The notes beneath the pieces are model-generated. The model saw only the letters and a list, made by a program, of their open reading frames with translations. It was not told the DNA's origin and ran no database searches. The position numbers and the translations under genes were made by a program. Positions 53,418 to 61,698 of a stretch of DNA of 64,000 nucleotides are shown piece after piece. The stretch's first letter is position 1. Each line of letters opens with the position of its first letter. Source of the stretch: Prescottella equi (lineage in GTDB: Bacteria > Actinomycetota > Actinomycetes > Mycobacteriales > Mycobacteriaceae); contig NZ_LWTX01000005.1 in the NCBI RefSeq assembly GCF_002094305.1, positions 248,001 to 312,000 of the forward strand, written 5' to 3'.

Positions 53418-54131
53418 GTGGCACGTCGACCGACACCCCCTGGTACCCCCCAGCCCACCGGCGTCGGCCACGTCATCGGCCTCGTCAAGGCGGCCGTCCC
53501 GCCGCTGCATCCGGCGGGTCTGCCGTTCGTGCTGACCCCCCTCGCGGTGGCCGCGGTGGGACGCAACCGCAAGTGGGTGCGTCGCGCCGGGCTCGCGTCC
53601 GCGGCCGCGTGCGCCACGTTCTTCCGGCACCCGCACCGGGTGCCGCCGAACCGGCCCGGCGTCGTCGTGGCGCCGGCCGACGGTGAGGTGGCGCTCGTCG
53701 ACACCGCCGTCCCCCCGGCCGAACTCGGCATGGGCGATCAGCCGCTGCCGCGCGTGAGCATCTTCCTGTCGGTCCTCGACGTGCACGTCCAGCGCACACC
53801 CGTCGCCGGACTGGTCAGGAAGGTGGTGCACCAGCCCGGCCAGTTCCTGTCCGCGGACCTGGCCGACGCCAGCGAGGTCAACGAGCGCAACAGCATGCTG
53901 ATCGAGACGCCCGACGGCCACGACGTCGCCGTCGTACAGATCGCCGGCCTGCTCGCCCGCCGCATCGTGTGCGAGGCCAAGGAGGGCGACAAGCTCACCA
54001 TCGGCGACACGTACGGACTCATCCGGTTCGGCTCCCGCGTCGACACGTACTTCCCCGCCGGCACCACGCTGCTCGTCGAGCGCGGCCAGCGCACCGTGGG
54101 CGCCGAGACCGTCCTCGCGCAGCTGTCGTGA
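53418..54131 (+). CDS. psd: Phosphatidylserine decarboxylase (Psd-A type)
   Basis: Makes phosphatidylethanolamine by decarboxylating phosphatidylserine at the membrane. 237 residues, the short archaeal/actinobacterial type. The self-processing site that generates the pyruvoyl cofactor is the Gly-Ser in [13 protein letters not shown] near the C-terminus. [22 protein letters not shown] and [13 protein letters not shown] are family motifs. Stop overlaps the pssA start by 4 bp (GTGA), so both steps of PE synthesis are coupled. Confidence 0.94.
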   Translation: MARRPTPPGTPQPTGVGHVIGLVKAAVPPLHPAGLPFVLTPLAVAAVGRNRKWVRRAGLASAAACATFFRHPHRVPPNRPGVVVAPADGEVALVDTAVPPAELGMGDQPLPRVSIFLSVLDVHVQRTPVAGLVRKVVHQPGQFLSADLADASEVNERNSMLIETPDGHDVAVVQIAGLLARRIVCEAKEGDKLTIGDTYGLIRFGSRVDTYFPAGTTLLVERGQRTVGAETVLAQLS

Positions 54132-54967
54132 GACCGGGCCGCCCCAGCGGACGGAACGCCGTCCGATTACTGCCGAGCATGATCACGATCCTCGCGCTGT
54201 GCAGCGGGCTGTCGGCGGTGAAGTTCGCCCTCGACGGTGAACTGGGGACCGCGCTCGCGATGATCGGCGCCGCGGCCGTCCTCGATTCGCTCGACGGCCG
54301 CATCGCCCGCATGCTCGACGCCACCAGCAAGCTCGGCGCCGAACTCGACTCGCTGGCCGACGCCATCTCGTTCGGCGTCGCGCCCGCGCTCGTGCTGTAC
54401 GTGACGCTGCTCGACGGCAACAACTTCGGCTGGATCATCGCGCTGCTGTTCGCCGTCAGCATCGTGCTGCGCCTGGCCCGGTTCAACACGCTGCTCGACG
54501 ACGACACGGTGCCCGCCTACACGAAGGACTTCTTCGTCGGCGTACCCGCACCGGCCGGCGCCCTGATCGCTCTGACGCCGCTGGCGGTCTACATCCAGTG
54601 GGGTGACGGGTGGTGGTCGTCGATCGGTGTCGTCACCGTGTGGACGCTGCTGTCGGCGGCGCTCATCGTCAGCCGCATCCCCACGCTCGCGATGAAGTCG
54701 GTGTCGGTGCCCGGTCACATGGCCGCCGCACTCCTGGTACTCGTCGCACTCGCCGCCGCAGCGCTCGTCACGTACCCGTACATCCTGCTGATGGTGCTCG
54801 TCGGCGTGTACCTCGTGCACATCCCATTCGCGATCCGCTCGAAGCGGTGGGTCGCCGCCCGCCCCGAGACGTGGGACTTCAAGCCGTCCGAGCGTCGTGC
54901 CATCCGCCGCTCCCCCAACGGCAACCGCCGCTCCGCCGCCCGCCTGGGCCTGCGCCGCCCCCGCTGA
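54128..54967 (+). CDS. pssA: CDP-diacylglycerol--serine O-phosphatidyltransferase
   Basis: Integral membrane enzyme, 279 residues, that makes phosphatidylserine from CDP-diacylglycerol and serine. The CDP-alcohol phosphotransferase signature reads [20 protein letters not shown] followed by LDSLAD, giving the D-x2-DG-x2-AR-x8-G-x3-D-x3-D spacing. Six or more hydrophobic segments and a highly basic C-terminus ([20 protein letters not shown]) follow. GTG at 54128 overlaps psd. Confidence 0.94.
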   Translation: MRPGRPSGRNAVRLLPSMITILALCSGLSAVKFALDGELGTALAMIGAAAVLDSLDGRIARMLDATSKLGAELDSLADAISFGVAPALVLYVTLLDGNNFGWIIALLFAVSIVLRLARFNTLLDDDTVPAYTKDFFVGVPAPAGALIALTPLAVYIQWGDGWWSSIGVVTVWTLLSAALIVSRIPTLAMKSVSVPGHMAAALLVLVALAAAALVTYPYILLMVLVGVYLVHIPFAIRSKRWVAARPETWDFKPSERRAIRRSPNGNRRSAARLGLRRPR

Positions 54968-54996
54968 GCCCGGCTTTCCCTGCCCCTCCTCCCTCC

Positions 54997-55101
54997 CGCG
55001 TTTTGCGCACTTATCGCGGGAATCCCGGCCCCCTTCTCGCGTTTTGCGCACTTATCGCGAGGGGCGGGGGCCGAGTTTTCGCGTTGCGCGCACTTGACGC
55101 G
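54997..55101 (+). repeat. Three copies of a 22-bp repeat, left of the nuclease gene
   Basis: Copies at 54997-55018 and 55038-55059 are identical; one at 55080-55101 has four mismatches. Core GTTTTGCGCACTTATCGCG, bounded by CGCG at both ends. All three point in the same direction and are spaced 41-42 bp apart (start to start), directly abutting the 3' end of the nuclease gene. Confidence 0.85.
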
Positions 55102-55109
55102 GGCGGTGG

Positions 55110-55997
55110 TCAGAAGTGGCGGGCCCGGGCGCTTCGGGCGCGCAGCACGGCGCCGTAGATCTCGTCGATCACGACGTCGGGGTTCACCATCATCTCCTTG
55201 GTGACGAAGTGGATCTGCCAGCCGGCCTGCCGGAGCTTGTTCTGCCGGACCCGGTCCCGCGCTATCGCCGAACCCTGCCCGTGCCACTCCCCGTCGTACT
55301 CGACGACCAGGCGTTCCTCCTCGAATCCGAAGTCGACGCGCGCGACGAACTCGCCGTCGGCGTAGATCTGCAGTTGCGGCTCCGGATGCAGTCCCGCGAA
55401 GTGCATCCGCACGCGCAGCTTCGATTCCGGCGGGGACTCCGCTCGCGGATCGCAGAGCGCCAACGCCTCCCGCGCCCGCACGATGCCGTGATCGTGCCGG
55501 CCCTCGAAATACGACGCCATGCGCGCCACGGTCGTCAGCTTCGCGCGCAGGATCCGGTCGGCGTCGGCGACGGCGCGGACGAGTGGCCCCGTCGAGAGCA
55601 CGTCGAACGTCATGCGTTCGGGGCGGGCGATCGCGATCTGCTCCCACGGCTGATGGTCGCCGGCGTCGATCGCGACGCGTCGAACGTTCAATCCCGGACG
55701 CCGGTTGACCCGACATCCGGGCAGCGCGATCACGTCCACCGGATCCGACGCCGAGGCAAGGTCGACGCCCCGCACCACCGCGGCCGACCGGCCGGTGAGC
55801 ACCAGCGTCCCCTCGCCGGTGAGCGCGGCGGCCCGGCATCGCAGTTCGTGGCTGACGCGCACCCCGGTCGGGCAGTAGACGCCGCGGAACAGTCGGCGAA
55901 CGCGGGGGCCGCGCAGGTCCGACGGGCGGAGCGCTCCCTCCCGGACGGCATCGCGTCCGACGAACACCTCGGGCAGTTCGGGTCTCTTCCTCCTCAT
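55110..55997 (-). CDS. DUF559-type nuclease with AbiEi-like N-terminal domain
   Basis: 295 residues. The N-terminal part (VFVGRDAVREGALRPSDLRG, VRRLFRGVYCPTGVRVSHELRCRAAAL) resembles the winged-helix domain seen in AbiEi-type proteins. The C-terminal DUF559/Vsr-like endonuclease fold has ESKLRVRMHFAGL, then VARVDFGFEEERLVVEYDGEWHGQG, giving the E...D...ExD pattern of PD-(D/E)xK nucleases, and a C-terminal RQNKLRQAGWQIHFVTKEMM. It lies between pssA and the Cdc48 gene, which adjoin each other in M. tuberculosis, and is bracketed by 22-bp repeats. No partner toxin gene is visible. Start at 55997 has only a weak ribosome site. Confidence 0.8.
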   Translation of the reverse strand: MRRKRPELPEVFVGRDAVREGALRPSDLRGPRVRRLFRGVYCPTGVRVSHELRCRAAALTGEGTLVLTGRSAAVVRGVDLASASDPVDVIALPGCRVNRRPGLNVRRVAIDAGDHQPWEQIAIARPERMTFDVLSTGPLVRAVADADRILRAKLTTVARMASYFEGRHDHGIVRAREALALCDPRAESPPESKLRVRMHFAGLHPEPQLQIYADGEFVARVDFGFEEERLVVEYDGEWHGQGSAIARDRVRQNKLRQAGWQIHFVTKEMMVNPDVVIDEIYGAVLRARSARARHF

Positions 55998-56049
55998 GAC
56001 TCGTCACAGTGCCCTACGACGGCGAACCGACCCCGGTCCGAACACCGAG

Positions 56050-56077
56050 TTATCCACAGCCTCCACGCTTCTCCACA
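56050..56077. promoter_or_regulatory. Two TTATCCACA-like (DnaA-box-like) sites upstream of the nuclease gene
   Basis: TTATCCACA at 56050-56058 and TTCTCCACA at 56069-56077, 53-80 bp upstream of the nuclease start. Match to the DnaA box is exact for the first. Two sites alone do not make an origin; they may regulate the gene. Confidence 0.45.
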
Positions 56078-56089
56078 GCCCACCCCCTT

Positions 56090-56195
56090 CGCGTTTTGCG
56101 CACTTATCGCGAGAATCCGGGTCCCCCACGTCGCGATAAGTGCGCAAAACGCGGGAGGGAGGGGCGCGGCAGGTGCGATAAGTGCGCAAAACGCG
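56090..56195. repeat. Three copies of the same 22-bp repeat, right of the nuclease gene
   Basis: An exact plus-strand copy at 56090-56111, an exact inverted copy at 56132-56153, and an inverted copy with one mismatch at 56174-56195. Start-to-start spacing is 42 bp, the same period as on the left of the gene. The outer left and outer right copies are thus inverted relative to each other, bracketing the nuclease gene. Confidence 0.85.
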
Positions 56196-56236
56196 GGGAG
56201 ACAGGGGACGCGACGGGCCGCACTAGGCTGGACCGC

Positions 56237-58414
56237 GTGACCTCACCCGAACTGACGCTCACGGTCCGACTCAACACGTCCGCCGCGGACGCCCGACGCG
56301 GGGTGGTGCGCCTGCACCCCGAGGCGCTCGCGGCCCTCGGGCTGCGGGAGTGGGACGCGATCTCGCTGATCGGGGCGCGTCGGACAGCGGCGGTCGCCGG
56401 GATCGCGCCGGCCGGAACCCCCACCGGGACGGCGCTGCTCGACGACGTCACACTGTCCAACGCCGGGCTGCGCGAGAACGCGACCGTGGTGGTCACACCC
56501 GTCGCGGTGTACGGCGCACGCACCGTCACGGTGAGCGGATCGGCGATGGCGCAGCAGTCCATCCCCGACGCGACGCTGCGGCAGGCGCTGCTCGGCAAGG
56601 TCCTCACCGTCGGCGACGCCGTGTCGCTGCTGCCCCGCGACCTCGGTCCCGGCACCAGCACGACGTCGGCCACGCAGGCCCTCTCGCGAACCTTCGGCGT
56701 CACCTGGACGTCGGAGCTGCTGACCGTCACGGGCGTGGACCCCTCGGGCGGACCGGTGAGCGTGCAACCGAACTCGGCCGTGCGCTGGGGTGCGGGTGTC
56801 GCGCACGCCACGCCCGCACCGACGACGTCGGCCGCACCGACGGTGGTCGAGCCGCGGGAGGCCGACGTCATGCCGGTCGAGGACCTCGTCGGCGCCCACG
56901 CGCAGGCCGCGAAACTGTCCGAGTGGCTGACGCTCGCCCTCGACGAACCGGAACTGCTGCAGAAGCTCGGTGCGTCACCGCATCTCGGGGTGCTCGTCAC
57001 CGGGCCGGCCGGCGTCGGCAAGTCGATGCTCGCGCGTTCGGTGCTCGCCAAGCGCCGCGTCGTCGAACTCGACGGCCCGGGCGCCGGTGCGTCCGAGGCA
57101 CAGTCGCGGCTCGAGCGGGTCACCGCGGCCGTGGACGCCGTCCGGTCCGGCGGCGTCCTGCTCGTCACCGACATCGACGCGCTGCTCCCGGCCACCCGCG
57201 AGCCCGTGTCGACGCTGATCCTCGACCAACTGCGCCGCGCCGTGGACACCGAGTCGGTGGCGTTCGTCGCCACCACCGCGCATCCCGAGGACCTCGACGA
57301 CCGACTGCGCGCGCAGGACCTGTGCGACCGTGAGCTGTCGCTGTCGTTGCCCGACGGCGCCGGACGCCGCCAGTTCCTCGAACTGCTGCTCCGCAAGGTG
57401 CCGACCGCCGACCTGGATCTGCCCGCGATCGCTTCGCGGACACCAGGATTCGTCGTCGCCGACCTGGCCGCCCTGTGCCGGGAGGCCGCCCTGCGCGCCG
57501 CGTCCCGCGCGAGCAGCGACAAGGCGGAACCGAAGCTGACGCAGGACGACCTGGTGGGTGCCCTCGAAGTGATCCGCCCGCTGTCGCGTTCGGGCACGGA
57601 GGAACTGGCGATCGGCAGCGTCACTCTCGACGACGTCGGCGACATGGTCGAGACCAAGCAGGCGCTCACCGAGGCGGTGCTGTGGCCGCTGCAGCACCCC
57701 GATTCCTTCGCGCGCCTCGGCGTCGATCCGCCGCGGGGCGTCCTGCTGTACGGTCCGCCCGGTTGCGGTAAGACGTACCTTGTTCGCGCCCTTGCCAGTT
57801 CGGGTCAGCTCAGCGTGCACGCCGTCAAGGGTGCCGAACTCATGGACAAGTGGGTGGGCTCGTCCGAGAAGGCGGTGCGCGAGCTGTTCCAGCGGGCCCG
57901 CGACTCGGCGCCGTCGCTGATCTTCCTCGACGAGGTGGACGCCCTCGCGCCGCGCCGCGGGCAGAGCTCCGACTCCGGCGTCTCCGACCGCGTCGTCGCC
58001 GCACTGCTCACCGAGCTCGACGGCGTCGAACCCCTGCGCGACGTCGTCGTCCTCGGCGCCACGAACCGGCCGGACCTCATCGACCCCGCGCTGCTACGCC
58101 CGGGCCGACTCGAGCGCCTGGTGTTCGTGCCGCCACCGGACGCGGACGCGCGCAAGGAGATTCTGCGGACGTCGGGCAAGTCGGTGCCGCTCGCCGACGA
58201 CGTGGACCTGGACGCCCTGGCGCAGGATCTCGACGGCTACTCCGCCGCGGACTGCTCGGCGTTGCTGCGCGAGGCCGCGCTCGCGGCGATGCGGCGTGAC
58301 GTCGACGCCGCCGACGTCACGGCCGCCGACGTCGCCGCGGCACGCGAGAAGGTGCGCCCCTCGCTCGATCCCGACCAGGTGGCGCATCTCGAGGCGTACG
58401 CCGAGAACCGCTGA
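56237..58414 (+). CDS. Cdc48/p97-like double AAA+ ATPase
   Basis: 725 residues. An N-terminal double-psi barrel-like domain (to about 200) is followed by two AAA+ modules. D1 has Walker A GPAGVGKS (256-263) but its Walker B reads LLVTDIDALLP, with Ile313 where the catalytic Glu belongs. D2 has Walker A GPPGCGKT (506-513), Walker B LIFLDEVDALAPRRG (Asp565, Glu566), and the sensor/Arg-finger region ATNRPDLIDPALLRPGRLERLV. It should unfold or remodel protein or lipid-enzyme complexes using D2 ATPase activity. The neighbourhood with psd-pssA is conserved in mycobacteria (Rv0435c). GTG at 56237 follows TAGGCT by 7 nt (leaderless). Confidence 0.93.
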   Translation: MTSPELTLTVRLNTSAADARRGVVRLHPEALAALGLREWDAISLIGARRTAAVAGIAPAGTPTGTALLDDVTLSNAGLRENATVVVTPVAVYGARTVTVSGSAMAQQSIPDATLRQALLGKVLTVGDAVSLLPRDLGPGTSTTSATQALSRTFGVTWTSELLTVTGVDPSGGPVSVQPNSAVRWGAGVAHATPAPTTSAAPTVVEPREADVMPVEDLVGAHAQAAKLSEWLTLALDEPELLQKLGASPHLGVLVTGPAGVGKSMLARSVLAKRRVVELDGPGAGASEAQSRLERVTAAVDAVRSGGVLLVTDIDALLPATREPVSTLILDQLRRAVDTESVAFVATTAHPEDLDDRLRAQDLCDRELSLSLPDGAGRRQFLELLLRKVPTADLDLPAIASRTPGFVVADLAALCREAALRAASRASSDKAEPKLTQDDLVGALEVIRPLSRSGTEELAIGSVTLDDVGDMVETKQALTEAVLWPLQHPDSFARLGVDPPRGVLLYGPPGCGKTYLVRALASSGQLSVHAVKGAELMDKWVGSSEKAVRELFQRARDSAPSLIFLDEVDALAPRRGQSSDSGVSDRVVAALLTELDGVEPLRDVVVLGATNRPDLIDPALLRPGRLERLVFVPPPDADARKEILRTSGKSVPLADDVDLDALAQDLDGYSAADCSALLREAALAAMRRDVDAADVTAADVAAAREKVRPSLDPDQVAHLEAYAENR

Positions 58415-58426
58415 CGCGCAGCCGCC

Positions 58427-59179
58427 CTACTGCCAGCGGGCGAGGAGCTCGTTCGCCCGCACGGCCAGGGCGGCCTGCAGCAGCGGACCGAAGCTGACCC
58501 GGCCGACGCCGACGGCCGCGAAGTCGGCCTTACCGCCGCGCACCGGATCGGCAATTGCGTTGACGGGCAACGGCAGTGCCGACGTGAGCTGCCGGTACAC
58601 GTCGTCGCTGTGGAACCCCACCGGGTACAGCACGTCGGCCCCGGCCTCGGCTGCGAGGGTGAGGCGGGCGATGGCCCGCTCGACGCGATCCGCCTCGTCA
58701 CCGACCTGCTTCAGGAACAGGTCGGTGCGCGCGTTGACCACCACGTGCACCCCCGCGGCGTCCGCGGCACTGCGCAGGCCGCCGACGAAGTCCGCGTGCT
58801 CCTGCGCCTCACGCAGCCGGCCGCCCTCGCTGTGCACGGTGTCCTCGATGTTGAGGCCCACCGCGCCGACCTCGACCAGACCGTCGATCAGCTGCTGCGG
58901 CTGCAGGCCGTAACCCGCCTCGATGTCGACGGACACCGGCAGGTCCACCGCCGCGGTGATCTGCGCGACGCGCGTCGTGAGCTCGGTGAACGTCATGCCC
59001 TCGTTGTCGGGCCGGCCCACCGAGTCGGCGACCGGGTGGCTGCCGACCGTCAGGGCCGCGAATCCGGCCTCGGCGGCGAGGCCGGCCGACCACGCGTCCC
59101 ACACGGTCGGGAGGATCACGGGGTTCCCGGGCTGGTGCAGTGCGAGCAGATCGCTCGCCTTCTGGGTGATCGCAGTCAT
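58427..59179 (-). CDS. Isocitrate lyase/PEP mutase superfamily enzyme
   Basis: 250 residues, TIM-barrel C-C lyase group. Substrate and metal motifs: LPTVWDAWSAGLAAEAGF, VSVDIEAGYGLQPQ, VGLNIEDTVHSEGG and VVVNARTDLFL. The KKCGH loop of isocitrate lyase is absent, so it is closer to carboxyphosphonoenolpyruvate/PEP-mutase-like proteins of unknown substrate. ATG at 59179 with GAGGA upstream. Convergent with the Cdc48 gene 12 bp away. Confidence 0.87.
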   Translation of the reverse strand: MTAITQKASDLLALHQPGNPVILPTVWDAWSAGLAAEAGFAALTVGSHPVADSVGRPDNEGMTFTELTTRVAQITAAVDLPVSVDIEAGYGLQPQQLIDGLVEVGAVGLNIEDTVHSEGGRLREAQEHADFVGGLRSAADAAGVHVVVNARTDLFLKQVGDEADRVERAIARLTLAAEAGADVLYPVGFHSDDVYRQLTSALPLPVNAIADPVRGGKADFAAVGVGRVSFGPLLQAALAVRANELLARWQ

Positions 59180-59279
59180 GAGCAGTCCTCGCGTCGCGGA
59201 GTGGGAAGTCCATCGTGGCACGCCGGCGGGCGTCGACCACTCCTTCCGCTCACCCGTTCCCGGACGCGAGCCGGAGGGA

Positions 59280-59942
59280 CTACCGCCTGCAGGACGCCTT
59301 GGCCTGCTCGACCTGATCGTCCGTCAGCGGCGGCGCGGGCAGCGGCGTGCGCTCCGCCCCCTCCGCCCGCAGGCCGTCGAGCACCAGCGCGAGATAGCGG
59401 CGCCACGCCTCGGGCGCGACCGGCCGGACGAAGTCGATGACGGACTCGACCATCCGGCTGACCGCGAAGAGATCGTTGACGGTGACGTCCGGTCGCAGCG
59501 CACCGGCGTCGCGGGCCCGGGCGATCAGGGCATCGACCACCGGCGTCACCCGCTCGCGCGCGCAGGCGATCTGTTCCCGGCCCTCGTCGCCGGTGAAGAA
59601 GACGTCGGCCATGCCCCGATTGAGCGCCATCTGCTCGCAGGTGAGGGCGACGAACTCCACCAGCCCCTCCCACGGATCCGCGCACTCGAGCGCGGCGCTC
59701 GCACTGTCGGCCAGGTCGTCCATGTGCTGCTGGAACACCCCGTCGACAAGTTCCTGCTTGCAGGTGAAGCGGCGGTAGACGGTGCCGACGCCGACCTCCG
59801 CGTGCCGCGCGACGTCGTCGAGAGTGATGTCGATGCCACGGGTCGCGAACAGTTCTGCCGCGGCGTCCAGAATCTTGCGGCGGTTGCGCTCGGCGTCGGC
59901 GCGTAGCCGGCGACCTCCTGTGACGGTGCTCACGATTCCCAT
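59280..59942 (-). CDS. TetR family repressor of the adjacent exporter
   Basis: About 220 residues from ATG at 59942 (MGIVSTVTGGRRLRADAERN). HTH: NRRKILDAAAELFATRGIDITLDDVARHAEVGVGTVYRRFTCKQEL. The C-terminal helical domain carries FVALTCEQMALNRGMADVFF. It is divergent from the DHA2 exporter with two 23-bp inverted repeats between, a textbook efflux repressor arrangement. An upstream in-frame start at 59987 is possible but would shift the N-terminus toward the operators. Confidence 0.9.
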   Translation of the reverse strand: MGIVSTVTGGRRLRADAERNRRKILDAAAELFATRGIDITLDDVARHAEVGVGTVYRRFTCKQELVDGVFQQHMDDLADSASAALECADPWEGLVEFVALTCEQMALNRGMADVFFTGDEGREQIACARERVTPVVDALIARARDAGALRPDVTVNDLFAVSRMVESVIDFVRPVAPEAWRRYLALVLDGLRAEGAERTPLPAPPLTDDQVEQAKASCRR

Positions 59943-59998
59943 TCTGCCATCCCCGAAATTGCGACATACCCGGACAAACCGCTCCACGAGAGAAAATC

Positions 59999-60060
59999 AA
60001 GTGGAGATATCTCCTCCACTTAGGCGTACGGTGACCTAAGTGGAGCTTACTCCTCCACTT
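59999..60060. promoter_or_regulatory. Two tandem TetR operators
   Basis: AAGTGGAG-N7-CTCCACTT occurs twice, at 59999-60021 and 60038-60060, with perfect 8-bp arms in each and centres 39 bp apart. They occupy the TetR/exporter divergent promoter. Confidence 0.85.
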
Positions 60061-60110
60061 CACTCCATCTCGGTGACTCGCACCACGACCCACGTCCAGA
60101 GGGGTTCCTC

Positions 60111-61613
60111 ATGAGCAGCACCACAATCGATCCGCCGGAGACCGTGCCGGGAGAACAGACGAGAGAGCACCGTCTGCGCTGGTTCGTCCTGGCCGTCATC
60201 GGACTGGCCCAACTGATGGTGGTGCTCGACGCCACCATCGTGAACATCGCGCTACCCGCCGCCCAGAAATCACTCGAATTCTCCGACGCCGACCGGCAGT
60301 GGGTGGTCACCGCCTACGCGCTGGCATTCGGCAGCCTGCTGCTGCTCGGCGGGCGCCTGAGCGACCTGTTCGGCCGCCGCAACACCTTCGTGATCGGCCT
60401 CGTCGGTTTCGCCGCGATGTCGGCAGTCGGCGGCGCGGCAGTGAACTTCCCGATGCTGGTCGCCGCGCGCGCCGGCCAGGGCGTCTTCGGCGCACTGCTC
60501 GCTCCGGCAGCGTTGTCCCTGCTGTCGGTCACCTTCACCAGACCCGACGAGCGCGCCAAGGCCTTCGGCGTCTTCGGCGCAATCGCGGGCGCGGGCGGCG
60601 CCGTGGGACTGCTGCTCGGCGGCGTGCTCACCGAATGGGCCTCGTGGCGGTGGAGCCTGTACGTCAACCTCGTCTTCGCGGCCGTCGCCCTCGTCGGCGC
60701 GGTACTGATGATGGCGCCGCACAAGGCCGAACACCGGCCCCGGCTCGACATCCCCGGCACGGTCACGGTGTCGGCCGGGCTGTTCAGCATCGTCTACGGC
60801 TTCTCCCACGCCGAGTCGCACGGCTGGTCCGACGGCGCCACCATCGCGTGGCTCCTGGCGGGTGCGGTCCTGCTGGCGATCTTCGTCGTCATCGAGACCC
60901 GCGTCGCGCATCCGCTCCTGCCGCTGAGGGTGGTACTCGACCGCACCCGAGGAGGCGCCTACCTGGCCATGTTCATCGCCGGCACCGGCATGTTCGCGGT
61001 GTTCCTGTTCCTGACCTACTACATGCAGACGGTCCTGCAGTACAGCCCGGTCGTCACCGGTGTGGCCTACCTGCCGATGGTCGCGGGCATGGTCATCTCG
61101 GCCACCACCTCCACCAGCGTGCTGCTGCCCCGGTTCGGTCCCCGGCCGCTGATGACCACCGGCCTCACCCTCGTGGCGGTCGGCATGGTCCTGCTCGCCC
61201 AGCTCACCGTCGCCAGCACGTATGCGCCGCACATTCTGCCCGGCCTGGTGCTGCTCGGCGTCGGCATGGGAATGGTGTTCGCACCCGGCATGCAGGGGGC
61301 GGTCACCGGCGTCCGCCCCGAGGACGCCGGTGTGGCCTCCGCGACGGTGAACACCATGCAACAGGTCGGTGGGTCGATCGGCACCGCGCTGCTCAGCACG
61401 ATCGCGGCGACTGCCGCGACGAGCTACCTGTCCGACGCGGCCCCCACCCCGCAGAGCCAGGCCCTCGCTGCAGTGCACGGCTACACCACCACGTTCTGGT
61501 GGTCGGCCGCGATCTTCGCTGCGGGAGCGGTGATCTCGGCGTTCCTGCTACCCGGCGGCAAGCTGCCCGCAGCAGAGGACGCTCCCGAGGGTCAGCTGGT
61601 GATGGCGCACTGA
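60111..61613 (+). CDS. DHA2-family MFS multidrug exporter
   Basis: 500 residues, about 14 transmembrane helices. GLAQLMVVLDATIVNIALPAAQ, GGRLSDLFGRRNTF and the antiporter motif C region AIAGAGGAVGLLLGGVL mark it as EmrB/QacA type. Paralogue of the 35.4-kb exporter, sharing DRQWVVTAYALAFG and other blocks, but without its long Pro-rich periplasmic loop. ATG at 60111 with AGAGGGG upstream. Under control of the divergent TetR through twin operators. Confidence 0.91.
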   Translation: MSSTTIDPPETVPGEQTREHRLRWFVLAVIGLAQLMVVLDATIVNIALPAAQKSLEFSDADRQWVVTAYALAFGSLLLLGGRLSDLFGRRNTFVIGLVGFAAMSAVGGAAVNFPMLVAARAGQGVFGALLAPAALSLLSVTFTRPDERAKAFGVFGAIAGAGGAVGLLLGGVLTEWASWRWSLYVNLVFAAVALVGAVLMMAPHKAEHRPRLDIPGTVTVSAGLFSIVYGFSHAESHGWSDGATIAWLLAGAVLLAIFVVIETRVAHPLLPLRVVLDRTRGGAYLAMFIAGTGMFAVFLFLTYYMQTVLQYSPVVTGVAYLPMVAGMVISATTSTSVLLPRFGPRPLMTTGLTLVAVGMVLLAQLTVASTYAPHILPGLVLLGVGMGMVFAPGMQGAVTGVRPEDAGVASATVNTMQQVGGSIGTALLSTIAATAATSYLSDAAPTPQSQALAAVHGYTTTFWWSAAIFAAGAVISAFLLPGGKLPAAEDAPEGQLVMAH

Positions 61614-61633
61614 CGTCACCGAGTTCGCCCGAA

Positions 61634-61666
61634 CGGCGGCGATCACGCTGAGCGTGGTCGCCGCCG
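61634..61666 (+). terminator. Terminator of the exporter gene
   Basis: CGGCGGCGA and CACGC pair with GCGTG and TCGCCGCCG (14 pairs with one internal mismatch) around a 3-nt loop, 21 bp past the stop. Confidence 0.75.
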
Positions 61667-61698
61667 GAACGCGTTGCGCGCCAGGTAGCGTCGGGTCG

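Noticed and set aside
56050..56077. DnaA-like boxes considered as a replication origin
   Set aside because: Only two boxes, no AT-rich unwinding region and no dnaA or dnaN nearby.
54997..56195. Repeats considered as a CRISPR array
   Set aside because: Only three copies on each side, in both orientations, with short similar spacers of about 19-20 bp, and no cas genes; not an array.
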